A stretch of DNA of 64,000 bases from Leptodactylus fallax (lineage: Eukaryota; Chordata; Amphibia; Anura; Leptodactylidae): assembly GCA_947044405.1 (NCBI GenBank), contig CAMRHE010000012.1, forward strand, positions 9,544,001 to 9,608,000, given 5' to 3'. The notes beneath the pieces are model-generated. The model did not search any database, was not told where the DNA came from, and saw nothing but the letters and a program-made list of their open reading frames with translations. Position numbers and translations under genes: made by a program. Within the stretch, counting starts at the first letter, position 1; every line of letters begins with the position of its first letter. Positions 11,685 to 23,114 of this stretch are shown here, piece after piece.

Positions 11685-12683
11685 CTGCAAGAGAACAGAT
11701 AAATACATAAATAATATAGAAAAAAAAACATAGAAAAGGAATATTGCTCAGTGTGATGACAACATTCTGAACAGGCTTCTCTGGGGTTCCTTTAGATATC
11801 TGCAACATTTGACAACATAAGAGCAATACAGTAAAATAAACCCACAATAAAGCAAACTAATGGCTTACAAATCCACACTTCCTAGTAACTTAGCAAATGC
11901 AATCCCTCAGGACGTCTCATACAATATTAGCCTGATGATAATAATCTAATGACTATCAGTAGCAACAAATAAAATGTCATAAATCTCTTCTACAAGTATC
12001 TCACTGTAAACCTATATATGTCTGAAATGCTAATGTATAAAATATATCAACTGGACAAGCTTTACTGTTGTACATGCATATACCATAAAGTACACATGTA
12101 TACACAGACACATCTCTGCATATCCTATGTGGCAGTAAATCCATACATCCAGAGAGGAATCTCAATAGTTTACAGATGGGAGTTCCTGTAATGACTGTCA
12201 TCCAGATTGGTAGGTTTAGGGAAGGTGGGGGTAAAGGGGGGAAATCCCATGATGGGGGAGACTGAGGAAGGAAAAAGTTATGAATGAAAACAAGGAGAAG
12301 GAGGAGGGAGAGGAAAAGGTGAACATGACCGCAGGGGGGGCGGACTTTACACTCATCCACATGCAGTAATGCCCTGTCTTGTGCCATCAGTCAGGACACC
12401 ACTACACTAGGTAATGCCCTGACATGATGTACAGTGCAACACCAGCACCTCAGCATGTCCTGACAGCCAAATGTCATATTCTCTTGCTGCCGTAAAACCA
12501 GAGTAAACCAGGTAGCCGATCAATACTCCCATGACATGCAGAGCCAGCAGTCACAATACACACTGTGCGGTGGCTTTCAATGCATGCTGCTGCGCCACCT
12601 TCCTGACCCCCCTGCAATCATGCCCTCCTGAACACCTGTTGTGCACATGACACCTGCTCGGGGCGACTACACAAGTCACTTAC
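11685..12683 (-). other. spry1: SPRY1 5' UTR intron (999 bp)
   Basis: The minus strand shows a strong donor CAGCTAG|GTAAGTGAC at 12684/12683 and the acceptor TTCTCTTGCAG at 11685. Vertebrate SPRY1 genes typically have non-coding 5' exons spliced to one coding exon, which this structure matches. The pairing is inferred from the two sites. Confidence 0.65.
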
Positions 12684-13000
12684 CTAGCTGCGAGCAGGAT
12701 CCAGGCACAATCCCATGTAAAGCAGCGCTACGGCGGATCCGGGCGGCGCAGTGGTGATTAACCATGGGACATGAGGCGTGTCATACTACTCCAGCCCAAA
12801 TTATCTCCAGCAGTGACCCAGGGGTGACAGCAGGGAGTACATCCACAGATCTCCTCTTCTCATGTCACGATCGCTCCGCAAAGTGATGGCTGTCAAAGCG
12901 CTCGGTGGATAAAGCAATGCTGGACGTGGTTGTCAGAGTATACCCAGTGGGGAGGAGGCTGTAGAGGGAGGACTACTTCTACTCCCTTTCCTCGGCGCCA
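12684..13000 (-). other. spry1: SPRY1 non-coding first exon (5' boundary uncertain)
   Basis: The 3' edge is set by the donor at 12683/12684. The 5' edge is a guess: a weak TATA-like ACATATAG on the minus strand at about 13013-13020 would place initiation near 12985-12995. The sequence is richer in G+C and CpG than the flanks. Alternative start sites are likely. Confidence 0.4.
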
Positions 13001-13435
13001 AGTAAAATCCAACTATATGTAAAAAAGCGCACGCGATAGCTCCTTCCAGCAGCAGCAGCGGAGTCCTGGCTGTCGTGATGAATGAGGGTGTCACCCCGTA
13101 GCGATCACTCACAGCTCCCGGTACAACCTTCCACGCCTGGCGCTCTCCTGCCACTGAATGAATGGATTCCTGGAACACTGGGTTTGTTCAAGGGGAGAGT
13201 TCTGATTGGTTGGCGGTGGAAGTCGGAGCAGCCCCACCGCTTCTGATTGGCTGACGGGAGGGGGCGCGCTTGCTGCAGTGGCGCGGCCTGAAGCTAAGAG
13301 GAGACTGCAAGGTGTATCTGGCGAGCGGTGGTGACCGAGGGTGAGCGCCCTGTGTAGGTGCCGCGCTCTGCCCGGAGGAGTACCCGGTGCTAGGCCTGGG
13401 ATGGGCACAGCGAGTCAGAGGCGGCCATTGGAGTC
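12690..13435 (-). promoter_or_regulatory. CpG-rich SPRY1 promoter with CCAAT boxes
   Basis: A local CpG-rich island in otherwise AT-rich DNA, directly upstream of the SPRY1 first exon. On the minus strand there are CCAAT boxes at 13205-13209 (CCAACCAATCAGA) and 13246-13250 (AGCCAATCAGA), 41 bp apart, both matching the NF-Y consensus. A third lies at 13427-13431 (CTCCAATGGCC). Initiation could also occur divergently on the plus strand; no plus-strand gene is evident. Confidence 0.55.
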
Positions 13436-14113
13436 ACTGTGTTCTTTGTAGTAATACGGGCAGCCAGCCTGAGCACCTTCACATAACACGGTGATGTGCC
13501 TGCACTTGTCCCGTCAGCTTCTATTTACAGCAGCACTCCCTAGTTACCTGAGGGAAGGAAGAGCCGTGACCTGTCCCTGGAGGGAGGGGGGGAAGGGTCC
13601 TGCACATGGCTGCCTATTACATGCACCTTTCAGTCTATACAGCGTTGACGAGCCGGCAGTGAAAGTGTTAAGTGCGTCTGTCCCTGTGGAGGACAACGGA
13701 AATGACCGCGCACCTCCGCATGTGTGTGAATGAGCAGCTTGTTTTTCTATCCACATCCCCGCCTGCGAGCTATAATAGCCCCCCTGCTGCTCCTCCTGAG
13801 CACACAGTGCCCGGGGCTGGGTGGAAGGAGAGACCGTGTTCACCTGCCCTGCTCATTTCCTACCATCAAAGTGCCACATGCTAATTAACCCCTCAGCTCC
13901 CTGCTAAGCTGCCTGGGTAATGAGCTCTGCCTGCACGGGCATGTACATGGCTGCTGGTCGCGGCCTCTACCGCAGAGAGTATGTCTCCGTGACTCTAACA
14001 TCATAGACATCTGTGTGGAGACTGCAGAAGTCTTGGAGAAGGTAGCACTGCTAACATCTCGTCGTTCAGTTTCTAACGTAAGAAAATGGTGGCCACAATC
14101 TTATTATAGTAGG
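13436..14113. other. SPRY1 upstream flank, no gene seen
   Basis: Moderately G+C-rich sequence beyond the promoter. Open frames on both strands (13491-13884) overlap antisense, which reflects composition and not coding. It may hold regulatory sequence, but no motif could be assigned. Confidence 0.35.
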
Positions 14114-14165
14114 CCTCATCACAGATGATGATGACAGGGAGTACAGAGAACTGAACCGGTTTTTT

Positions 14166-14807
14166 GTGGACTGGTGCCACCGGAACCACCTGAAGATTAA
14201 CGCGGGGAAGACCAAGGAGATGGTGGTAGACTTCCGTAAAGGCAGATGCCCTCCAAAACCAGTGGCCATCCTGGGGACAGGCATCGAGATTGTGAACACC
14301 TATAAGTACCTGGGTCTGCTCCTTAATAATAAGCTGGACTGGGCAGATCACATGGAGGCCCTGTACAGGAAGGGCCACAGCAGGCTCTACCTGCTTAGGA
14401 AGCTGAGAGCCTTTGGAATCCGGGGGGCACTTCTTAGGACTTTCTTCAACTCGGTAGTGGCATCAGCCATCTTCTTTGGAGTGGCCTGCTGGGGGAGCAG
14501 TATATCAACCAGGGACAGAAATAAACTTGACAAGCTGATTAGAAGGGCCAGCTCTGTCCTGGGGAGCCCACTGGACCCAGTGCAGGTGGTGGGTGACAGA
14601 AGGATACTGTCCGTGGTGAGCTCCATGCGGGAGAATAACTCCCATCCTATGCATGAGACTGTGATTGCGCTGGGCAGTACTGTCAGTGACCGACTGCTCC
14701 ACCCTAGGTGTGAGAAGGAGCGCTATCGGAAGTCTTTCCTCCCCACCGCGGTTAGGCTGTACAACCAACACCGACCTAAGCGGAGATCATTACACACAGA
14801 GAACTGA
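14166..14807 (+). pseudogene. L2-type LINE reverse transcriptase, C-terminal fragment
   Basis: 213 open codons from an internal Met. Recognisable blocks are WCHRNHLKINAGKTKEMVVDF, TYKYLGLLL, LYLLRKLRAFG, a CWGSSIS segment, and a C-terminal stretch with CEKERYRKSFLPTAVRLYN before the stop. This is the thumb and connection part of an L2-clade RT. The catalytic YADD region and the endonuclease domain are absent. The frame is uninterrupted, suggesting a fairly young insertion that was dead on arrival. Confidence 0.8.
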
Positions 14808-14988
14808 AATATCTCTCTGCCTGTTAAATCCCCCCCCCCCTGCTACTTCCTATCTGTCTGTCTGCTATTAATGTAATGCCTCTCACCTTGGAACATTCCT
14901 GTACATGTTGTATTTGTATTTGTATCTGCTTATCTTATCTTTGCTGCTGTAACACACTGAATTTCCCCACTGTGGGACTATTAAAGGA

Positions 14989-14989
14989 C

Positions 14990-15029
<40 letters not shown>
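14989..15029. repeat. (ATT)n microsatellite at LINE 3' end
   Basis: About 13 uninterrupted ATT units that follow the LINE 3' terminus and form its tail. Confidence 0.9.
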
Positions 15030-17289
15030 GGTTGTTTTGGGCAACTGTTCCAGTTTCTGTTGTCTGTGCACAAGGGCCACAACAGCTGCTGCACCAGATG
15101 CCTTGTATGCACCACTGTAGTGTAATACAGAATATGAAGGGATTTATTCTAGCACATTATTATTTTTAACATTTAATGTATTCTATTTCCATCCATATTT
15201 GCCCTCATATTGCAGATACAAATAATGACTTGCATGCCTAAATTCACATGTCTGATATTTTATTTCATTTTCCTGTTCCATTAGAGCAAGACACAGACAA
15301 AAAGAAAAAAAGTCAGTGTGCCAGACTCATCATATGTGCTTTATGTGAAGGTACCTTCTGTGGTGAGATAAGGACCATCATACAACCGCCAAAAGAGTGC
15401 AGTTTTATTCTATATGAAACTCCAACCATAAACAGAACTGTGCATTTTCCCATTGACTATTTTATGGAACAAAGCAACTCAAATGACATGTGAACAAAAC
15501 ATCATGCAAATGTGACATTAGTGGGACAGATCTCTGCCAGACATTGTTCAGCTTGTTGGACAGTGACAAGTAACAAGCCACATGTCTGCATGAAGTATAC
15601 AAATTGAAAGTGTCTAAAACTTCATAAGTTGCTTTAAGGAAATATCATCCAGCGCAGATTACCAACCACAGTCCTCAGGTTCTCTTTAGAACAGTTTAAG
15701 CAGCAGTTCATTGATAAATCTGTCCCTTTATTCCCAGGAAGGTCAAATGAGTGCAGCTCTACATTTCTATGGGACAGGGCAGCTGCAGGGGGTCTTGTCT
15801 ATGTTGCCAGCACTAAACAGTAAACCACTAATCTCATTCCAATACTCGACACTTCTCTACTTTCCCTCTCATCAACTATATCCAGTCACATGCATAATCA
15901 ATTGCTAACACACAGGACTGGATGGCAAATGGTTAACAATGACTTGTTTACCCTGTACATATTTGCACATGAACTGCACTTCCACATGACACATCCTCCA
16001 GAGCTGATCATAACCAGATAAATACTGGCTGTTTTTCACTAGAATATTCCCTTCTAGTTCACTGAACCTGGTCAAGTTCTTCCCACTGTATAGACCAATA
16101 AGTATATGTTGTGTGATCAGTGTCCCCAGGAGGACACCGCACATAGTGCTGGACAGATGGCTGAGCCAGACCCAGCTGTCTGCTCTCATTGTGAAAGAGG
16201 AAGCTGCACATCCGGCTACGTTTCAATGTGAAATCCTATTCTTAGCTATAGAGGAAACCACAAGTGGGGTTAATCACTGCACAAGAGTTCCTGCTTCACT
16301 TCCTACAGACGCATCCAGGACAGCCTGCTTCCTACATGATCCATAGGCTTCACCACCACATAGTGACACCTGTCTTTAGTATACATGAGACATGAGCAAG
16401 GTACAATCTGTTGTACTCTCCTAGGTCATCATCATTCTTCTATTTATTACTTAATAGGGGTTATCTTACTGTCTATTTCAGCATACCCTGCACTTACTTC
16501 ATTTTACACAAATACACCATTTATTCTTCAATAACTGCAGAATACTCTTTGTGCCAGTAGAATTTTATATGGGTTGTACTTAGTTTTAAGCTTATTACCC
16601 ATCCACAGTTTGCGTCCCATGTCCGAGTATTTGGCTACTCTTTGGCCGTCCTATAGATTTAAGTGGAGCAGAACCACACATTCTTGACTCCATGCATTCA
16701 GGGGAACTCCAGATCCTTATTCTTGTGAACTATGGAGGTCCCAGCAGTTAAATCCCCACTGCCATATAAGTTTAGAACTTGGTACAACCCGTTTGAATAG
16801 ACTTCTATGTTGTCTTTTCCAGTTTCTATGTAACTACATCTTATTCATTATATAATGAATAGTTCTGCAATTTTCTAAATATACTTTGTGAAGAATTTAT
16901 TAACACTGGGGTTTCTTACACTATTCTTAATCAATTCCCTGATGCACCTGAATTAGTAAGATCCTCTTAATAATTCTGGAGTTGAAATTTACGACTGGCA
17001 TAGATTTCTTGTATAACTGAGGCATCCCTAGCTCACCTTGGTCTCTGCCCCATTCCACTCACTTTCATATAAAGTGGTGCGTGGGATGCAGAACCAACAA
17101 ATATTGCATATTTGGCACAAAAAGCAGCTGTTTCCCAAAGATGCGCCATATTTATGCCCATCTTTGGCAGAAAAATGGTGCAGATAGATTAGTAAATTCC
17201 CCCTTGTGTTTCAAATCCTCACCATTTTTAAGATATTTGTGAGTGAATGAGAACACTTGTTTACAGCCATACCTAATTGCTCTCGGCTG
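15030..17289. other. Unassigned intergenic stretch
   Basis: No convincing exon. Open frames (15248-15493, 15905-16346) lack domains and splice context. Around 16900-17210 there is a sequence with the phrase agattagtaaattccccc, which resembles the end of another dispersed anuran repeat, but I could not define its boundaries. Confidence 0.4.
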
Positions 17290-17305
17290 AGATGTAGCAG
17301 AATTA

Positions 17306-17626
17306 GGGTGGGTTCACACTTGTGGTAGTACTCCGTCCACCGCGAATCCGACCTAAATGTCGGAAAACTGGATAGGCACTGGATAGGGAAAGGTTTGCGA
17401 CGCTTTGCTTAAAACCCCATTCACTTGAATGGGTTTTTAAAGCAATGCGCGTGTGTGCGCTTACACCCTCTGCGCCGCAAAGCCATTTTTTTTCACTGGA
17501 AACAAAGTCGGACATGCAGGAATAGGGTTTTAAAGCAAAGCATCGCAAATCCTTCCCTATCCAGTTTTCCAACATTTAGGTCGGATTCGCAGCGGACGGA
17601 GTGCCGCTGCAAGTGTGAACCCACCT
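17306..17626. mobile_element. PIF/Harbinger-like palindromic MITE 1, TTA TSD
   Basis: 321 bp with termini gggtgggttcacacttg and caagtgtgaacccacct, flanked by TTA at 17303-17305 and 17627-17629. The arms share blocks such as aatccgacctaaatgtcgg and its near-complement. The interior shares the aatgcgcg..tgtgcgcttacaccctctgcg segment with MITE 2, so the two are related. Confidence 0.75.
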
Positions 17627-17640
17627 TTAACCTGAACTTA

Positions 17641-18059
17641 TGCTTCATTCACACCTGCGCTTGCTGTCCGTCCGTTGCCAATCCAGTGAAAATCTCGGCG
17701 AACTGGATTGACATCGGATACAGACCGGTCAGCGGCGCATTGGTTAAAAACCCATTCATTTGAATGGGTTTTTAAAGCAATGCGCGGGTGTGCGCTTACA
17801 CCCTCTGCGCTGCGAATCCTTTTTTTTTTTCGTCGGACACGAAGTCCTGCATGTCCGACTTTGTTTCCGACGAAAAAAAAGGATTCGCAGCGCAGAGGGT
17901 GTAAGCGCACACCCGCGCATTGCTTTAAAAACCCATTCAAATGAATGGGTTTTTAACCAATGCGCCGCTGACCAGTCTGTATCCGATGCCAATCCAGTTC
18001 GCCGAGATTTTCACTGGATTGGCAACGGACGGACAGCAAGCGCAGGTGTGAACCCACCA
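17641..18059. mobile_element. PIF/Harbinger-like palindromic MITE 2, TTA TSD
   Basis: 419 bp, almost perfectly self-complementary over its whole length, with the centre near 17850. Complementary blocks include cttgctgtccgtccgttgcc with ggcaacggacggacagcaag, and tgcgctgcgaatcctttttt with aaaaaaggattcgcagcgca. It is flanked by TTA at 17638-17640 and 18060-18062. It was inserted 12 bp from MITE 1, in the same host repeat. Confidence 0.78.
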
Positions 18060-18316
18060 TTACACAGTTGGTTACACTGCGTGCAGTGTGATATCTTATC
18101 ACATAGGGCAACAAAAAACAATGAAAAGTCATTAGAAAAACATGACTTTTCATTGGTTATTGTTGTCTTCTGTGATAAGATATCACACTGCAGCAGTTTA
18201 ACCAATTATAGAAGTTCGGGTTAACTCTGCTACATCTGTGTATACAACTGTATCCAGGCTAGGCAATGCTCTGTGAGCTAAACAGCGTTTTCTTTAGACT
18301 TATGTTGGAGCAAACT

Positions 18317-18588
18317 AAGAGTGTTTTTACACTTGTATTGTTTAATCCGTTCTGGTATATTGTAGAAATAGGAGATTGGATTAAACAATAAAGACAGATC
18401 CATTCTATGACAGACAATAATGGATCCCGAGGGATCTCATTGACTATAATAGGGTCTGTTGGATATCCGTTGTTTTCTCCCTGACATTGCCGGATACAAA
18501 AGTCACATTTGCAGGACTTTTTTTTGTCTGCGATTTTAAACAGACTCTGCTCTGGAGACCCCAGTGCAGATGTGAACATATCCTTAGA
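18317..18588. mobile_element. Harbinger-type MITE with CTAAG termini
   Basis: The left end ctaagagtgtttttacac and the complement of the right end (ctaaggatatgttcacatc) are similar inverted repeats. The interior is a gatcc/ggatcc-rich partly palindromic sequence. The ends resemble others in this window that read as variants of CTAAGGnTnnGTTCACAC. Boundaries are approximate and the target duplication is unclear. Confidence 0.5.
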
Positions 18589-19187
18589 AAGAGATTTATA
18601 CAGTTGCTGCTAATGCATTTAGCAGATAGATAGAGCACTTCCTAGGCTGAGACAGTGATATACACTTCTCTCAGAGTAGAAATAAATGTATATAGGTGTT
18701 AGTAAAAATTGAATAGAAAACCCATTTACATTATATTTTCTACACTTTGGATGTAAACTAGTGTATTTTCATTCACTGACAGCAAGCAGAGAAATTTAAA
18801 GAGAGAGGTATTGATTGCCTGAATACATTAGAAAGTTGTGTAACTTTTCATTTTACCATTAAATCCATTAATGGCAGCACACCTTGAGTCCAAATTCTTA
18901 TTGCTGTGTGCCCAGTTTATCCCCACCATCCAGGGATTAGTACTCCATGAAACTTCCAAAACTAAAGAGTACCACAGACTTCAAATAAGGTTTTTATCAC
19001 TGCCCTTTTATTTCAGATGTTGTGTTTATATAACAAGAAATAAGATTCAATCCAAGTAGCCAATACACAGAGTTAATATGCTGTTATAACAATGCTTGCG
19101 ACATTTTGGAAATTAAGATCCTTTCCCTGGCTGAAGGCGAAGTTAAGAATGTGTGAAGATAGGTAAGTCCACACTTGGGACTCAAGA

Positions 19188-19236
19188 ATGAAGTACTTCT
19201 TGCTCATCCTGTGCGCTGTGCTAGTGGGGCTTCAGA
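19188..19236 (+). CDS. Candidate signal-peptide exon of an unidentified secreted protein
   Basis: The ATG at 19188 opens 16 codons reading MKYFLLILCAVLVGLQ, a textbook signal-peptide hydrophobic core, and is followed one base later by the perfect donor GTAAGT (19237-19242). Phase-1 donors after a signal peptide are common in genes for small secreted proteins. A TTATAA box lies about 100 bp upstream (19084-19089). No downstream exon could be recognised in the next several kilobases, which are partly MITE-derived. It may be a real first exon with a distant partner, a relic, or chance. Confidence 0.3.
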
Positions 19237-19510
19237 GTAAGTTTATCACTATACAATGAATACATCTTATCAGCATAAAAGTGAAAAATTCCTTTAGTGT
19301 CTGTAAATGCTCCATGATTTTTTTTTTTTTTTTTAAGTCCTATGGAGAAGCATATGGAAAAATGCCATACCCAGACCATTCTGTGTTTAAAAAAAACACC
19401 ATGAAAATGCCACAAACAAAGACACTGTGTATGTGGAATAATTTGCTATAGCCTGCAGTGTTTTTTACCTTTAAAAAAAGGAATTGAAAACAAAAAAAAA
19501 TAAAAATCGC

Positions 19511-19725
19511 TGATAAGGCTGAGTTCACACCATTGCTTGATTTCTGTTTGGGGATTCTGTCCCCGAATCCTCTTGAAAAATGCGGAGAGAAAAGTCCTGA
19601 AAGCAGGACTTTTCTCTCCTCATTTTTTGGGCGGAAACCCAGCAGACTTCATTATAGTCTGCAGGTAACCGCTTTTTAAGTGGATTGGTTTTCCGTTTTT
19701 CGGGGCCCAAGCACATGTGTGGTCC
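19511..19725 (-). mobile_element. Harbinger-type MITE, partial, minus orientation
   Basis: Begins ggctgagttcacacc and continues with ccccgaatcctcttgaaaaatgcg and the gcaggtaaccgctttttaag segment. This is the reverse-complement order of the complete copy at 48383-48641. The far end is not defined. Confidence 0.55.
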
Positions 19726-20521
19726 TAGAGTCAGTCAACTTAGAAAATGGTTCAGGAGAACAGACAGAGGGGCTGGTAACTGAGCTGTTCAAAACCTTTT
19801 ATAAAAAAAATTCTAATTAAAGAATAAAAATGATCTAAAGATGTCCATAGCATTTAAGACATTTGCATTTTATTACCATACATAGTGCTAATAAATTGTT
19901 ATATGATGTTGTAATATAGTATTCATAGCAGTCTATGAAACCATAATGTACTGCTATATGCTCCTGATATCATATGGAGTCATACAATGTATTTTCTCTT
20001 GTATTCCTATACCATAATTATGGCCTTTTCCATTGGAGGCCATACTACTGAGATACTGTCCCATAGAAACACTGGCATCATGCAGTGGCTCGTGGAGTTT
20101 CTGCAACTCTATAGTATGGATCCAGAGTGACTCAGTTTGTAACACATTTGTTGCATGTCTGGACTTTGCTGATTATAAGTATACAAGTGACAGTGATCTG
20201 CTCTGCTAGTAAACCATACATATAATAATCTCCGAATTTGATAGACACTCAGGTCGGGGATGGTATGATAGAAAGTTGTGTTTCTTTAAGATTTCATTTT
20301 TGGAACAGTATCTTGACTATAATAGTACAGTACTCTTTGTAATTCTTTGCATGTATGAAGAGTTTAGGAATCTTATATAAGACATGAGAATAGGGCAAAC
20401 ATGTCCACTAGGTGGTGTACCTTCTCATTGTCAGGTCTGCTTATTTTCAAGCACAGGGTATACAATGCAATGTGACAAGTAGTTTACAGCTCTGATTTAG
20501 GGTTCTGTTTGGCCATATACA

Positions 20522-20808
20522 TTAAGGTTACATGCACACGACTGTAGTGGTTTTTACTGTCCGCAAATACTGATCCACAATCTGCAAAAGAAAATGTTCG
20601 CATTGCCTTAGTATGTCATCTGCAATCACGGATCTGCAAAAAGACTTGTATGATCCCTTACACTTGTATCTGTGAGTCTGTGCTGCAAATATGGATGGAT
20701 GATTTCTACGGCACAGACACCGATCAGTAAAAACTATGGGCATATGTATAAAGCCAAAGAATTTAATAGGTCCGTATATTATCCACAATTCTGATTAGGG
20801 TCAAACAA
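20522..20808. mobile_element. MITE-like repeat (ttacatgcacacgac terminus)
   Basis: Starts aaggttacatgcacacgactg, with a repetitive interior of gatctgcaaaa and tccgcaaat phrases. The terminus is like those of other anuran MITEs (the copy at 53487-53775 begins ggctccatgcacacaaacg). The right end is inferred at ttctgattaggg. Confidence 0.4.
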
Positions 20809-20837
20809 ATTTCCTGTAGATAATTTCCATGTGCAAT

Positions 20838-21003
20838 AATCTGCTTGAAAAGCGGTTACCTGCGGAAACCCGCAGACCCCATAGACTATAATGAGGTCTG
20901 CCAGGTTTCTGCCCGAAAGCAGGACTTTTCTCTCCGCATTTTTCAAGCTGATTCGGGAACCGAAACCCTGAATGGAGTTTAAAAGCTGGTGTGAACCCAG
21001 CTT
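20838..21003 (+). mobile_element. Harbinger-type MITE, 5'-truncated, plus orientation
   Basis: Contains agcggttacctgcgg, agactataatgaggtctgcc, ttttctctccgcatttttc and the terminus gctggtgtgaacccagc, in the same order as the full copy at 48383-48641. The left part is missing. It is of opposite orientation to the copy at 19511. Confidence 0.55.
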
Positions 21004-23066
21004 TAGCAAATAAAGCATGTCACTTGTAAATAGTAAGGTACACAGCTATGAAATTCAATGGATCTTACTTTGCATATTTTTATGTGCTGAGTTTGTATGG
21101 AAATGTTTCACCTGCTCACTAATAGAAATTATAACCAAAATAATACAGGTAAACAATACATTTACTCAGCTCCTCAGTGCACACAGAGAAGGTGAGGACA
21201 GGGCCAAAACTAACACAGGGCTCTCTCTGCACAACTGCTGTAATTAACTGGCTTCACTACAGGGGGCTGTGCCAGGCAGCATAGAATGTATTTATTAACC
21301 CCTACATTACCAGGCCTCCCTAGTGCTTCTCTGTTTGGAATTACCCCTTGGTGAAGGTGAATATCTTCTTTCTCTCCATGCAGAATGTAAAATAGAATAT
21401 GATTATACACAGTGTGGGTTTGAAGGGGTTAATTTATTATCTAGTGACATAACCAGTTCTAACACAAACTGGGCAGATTAAACTGTATTGGTTTTCTGCA
21501 GAGAAAGGAAGTAACCCGGATCTATGAGACAATTGTTTACTAAATTAAGCTGGCCAGAGATATTTCATTTTTCTAAGTACATCCTAGTCCTTGCATGGAA
21601 ACATCCAGCAGGTTAAGCCAGCTGTATATATAGATAGCTTTTGGCAACAAACAAGCTATCTTGCCTGACTCTCCTATACACATGAACACTCGGCCAGTCC
21701 AATCACTGCAAGTGTACTGAATAGGAGAGGAGGAAAAGCCTCTGCCAGGCATATCTGACATCTGTTTAACACACCTTTGACAAAAGGATTAGGCAGTCAA
21801 TATCCATCTGCCTGATCCTTATCTTCCTGACATCTGCAGGTGGGGTGAGGGTTAGTGAGAAGGGCGCAATAAACAGATGGACATCTGAACCCACAAAAAC
21901 TAATGTTTATACATTACCTATCCATTGCTTTGTTTTTCCAGTGGTATGTGCACGAGAGAGATCTGGTACAGCCTTAAGTCCCTCTACTGAAATATAACAA
22001 TGCCAGACCCCCCCCCCCCCCCACCAACAAAAGTGGTGCTATAGTTTTCAATGTATTTACACCATAAAATGTATGTTATCTATCACAAACTAAATACTGA
22101 TAAAGAGGTACAAAGTGTAAAAATATGATGTGCCTTACAGATCTCCCTAAATACAGTAAGGTTCCGTGGGTAACAGGCAGAGAGCACTCTAAAGGTTTAT
22201 TTCTACCCTTTTGGTGTGCAGCAGTTCTAGGAGATACAATACCTGAATGCTCTAATTTGCCAAAAAACAAGGTCCCACAAGAGGGAGCACTGACAATAAA
22301 TGAGTGATTTTTTTTTTTTTTTTTTTTTTTCTTCTGACCGTAGCCCAAGCAACTTTTTAGGTAGCACAGGTACATCCATAGTACAACCAGTTGTATAACA
22401 AGTGCAAATCCACAATCCCACACATATGGAAATGTATCTTTGTTATCTAGTGGCATATGCCTGCAGTAAGGTCAGATTGCCTGCTTCCAATGGGACTCTG
22501 TGAAGTAATCCGTTGATCGTACACTCTTGCTATATAATCAGTACTTCTATTTTCTTGGTACTGAACTGACAGTAATATAATACCTGACTTGTGCTTGCCT
22601 ACTGGTAATTCCAGTTTGGCTGATTTCAGAGCCAGTTTTTTTTTTCTTTTCGTTTTTAGGTGTATTATCGTAAAGCAAAATAATATCTCAATTGTTTTCT
22701 TATTTTTGTACGGAACAACTATAAATGCACATTGTCAAGGTCAAATACATGTAAAATGGCTGTGTGATAGCCTATCAAGTATGGATTTGTCCATCATAAA
22801 AAGCCTTGTACAGATTGGTTGCTTCTTTTGTTGGTCTGGCAGCAGTCTTATGCATGTAGTCAATGTTTAGCCCACAGAGTATGATAGGAGAGAGGTGGAT
22901 AAGAATGTGCAGTTCCAGTTATATTGACAGAGAGAAATAGCATAGGGAGTACACTATGCACTCTATCAAACATCTGTAACCAATCTGTATGCCATAAATG
23001 TGTATGATAAATAAAATATTAAGAGAAGAGGAATAAATATTTATCAAAATGGTGTGTGTATGTATG

Positions 23067-23070
<4 letters not shown>
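21004..23070. other. Unassigned intergenic stretch
   Basis: No gene recognised. Contains a C-run near 22008-22022 and a T-run near 22308-22330. Open frames over the T-run give lysine-rich or phenylalanine-rich artefacts. Confidence 0.4.

Positions 23071-23108
<38 letters not shown>
23071..23108. repeat. (TA)n microsatellite, left of the Tc1 insertion
   Basis: Alternating TA tract preceded by a short gtgtgtatgtatgtatg run. The same tract resumes at 24740-24774 beyond the Tc1 element, so one TA array was split by the insertion. Confidence 0.85.

Positions 23109-23114
<6 letters not shown>

Larger units (their letters stand above)
14114..15029 (+). mobile_element. 5'-truncated LINE (L2 clade) with (ATT)n tail
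   Basis: The 3' end of a non-LTR retrotransposon. The coding part enters at ITDDDDREY (about 14118), runs through the RT C-terminal motifs FVDWCHRNHLKINAGKTKE and NTYKYLGLLLNNKLDW, and ends at 14807. The 3' UTR contains gaatttccccactgtggga, the conserved L2 terminus, followed by ttaaaggact and an (ATT)n run at 14989-15029. Truncation upstream of about 14114 is typical of target-primed integration. Confidence 0.85.
17290..18237. mobile_element. Foldback element interrupted by two MITEs
   Basis: The outer ends agatgtagcaga (17290-17301) and tctgctacatct (18226-18237) are exact complements. Removing the two inner insertions (17306-17626 and 17641-18059 with one TTA each) leaves a left arm made of the fragments at 17290-17305, 17630-17640 and 18060-18100. 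This arm closely matches the complement of the right arm at 18160-18237, including gcagtgtgatatcttatcac and its complement around a short loop at about 18115-18150. The original element was therefore a near-palindrome of roughly 200 bp. Confidence 0.7.

Noticed and set aside
11630..11731. Thirty-four extra in-frame codons upstream of the SPRY1 Met
   Set aside because: They cross a strong 3' splice site and a T-rich intron tract, and the protein from the later Met has the length expected for SPRY1.
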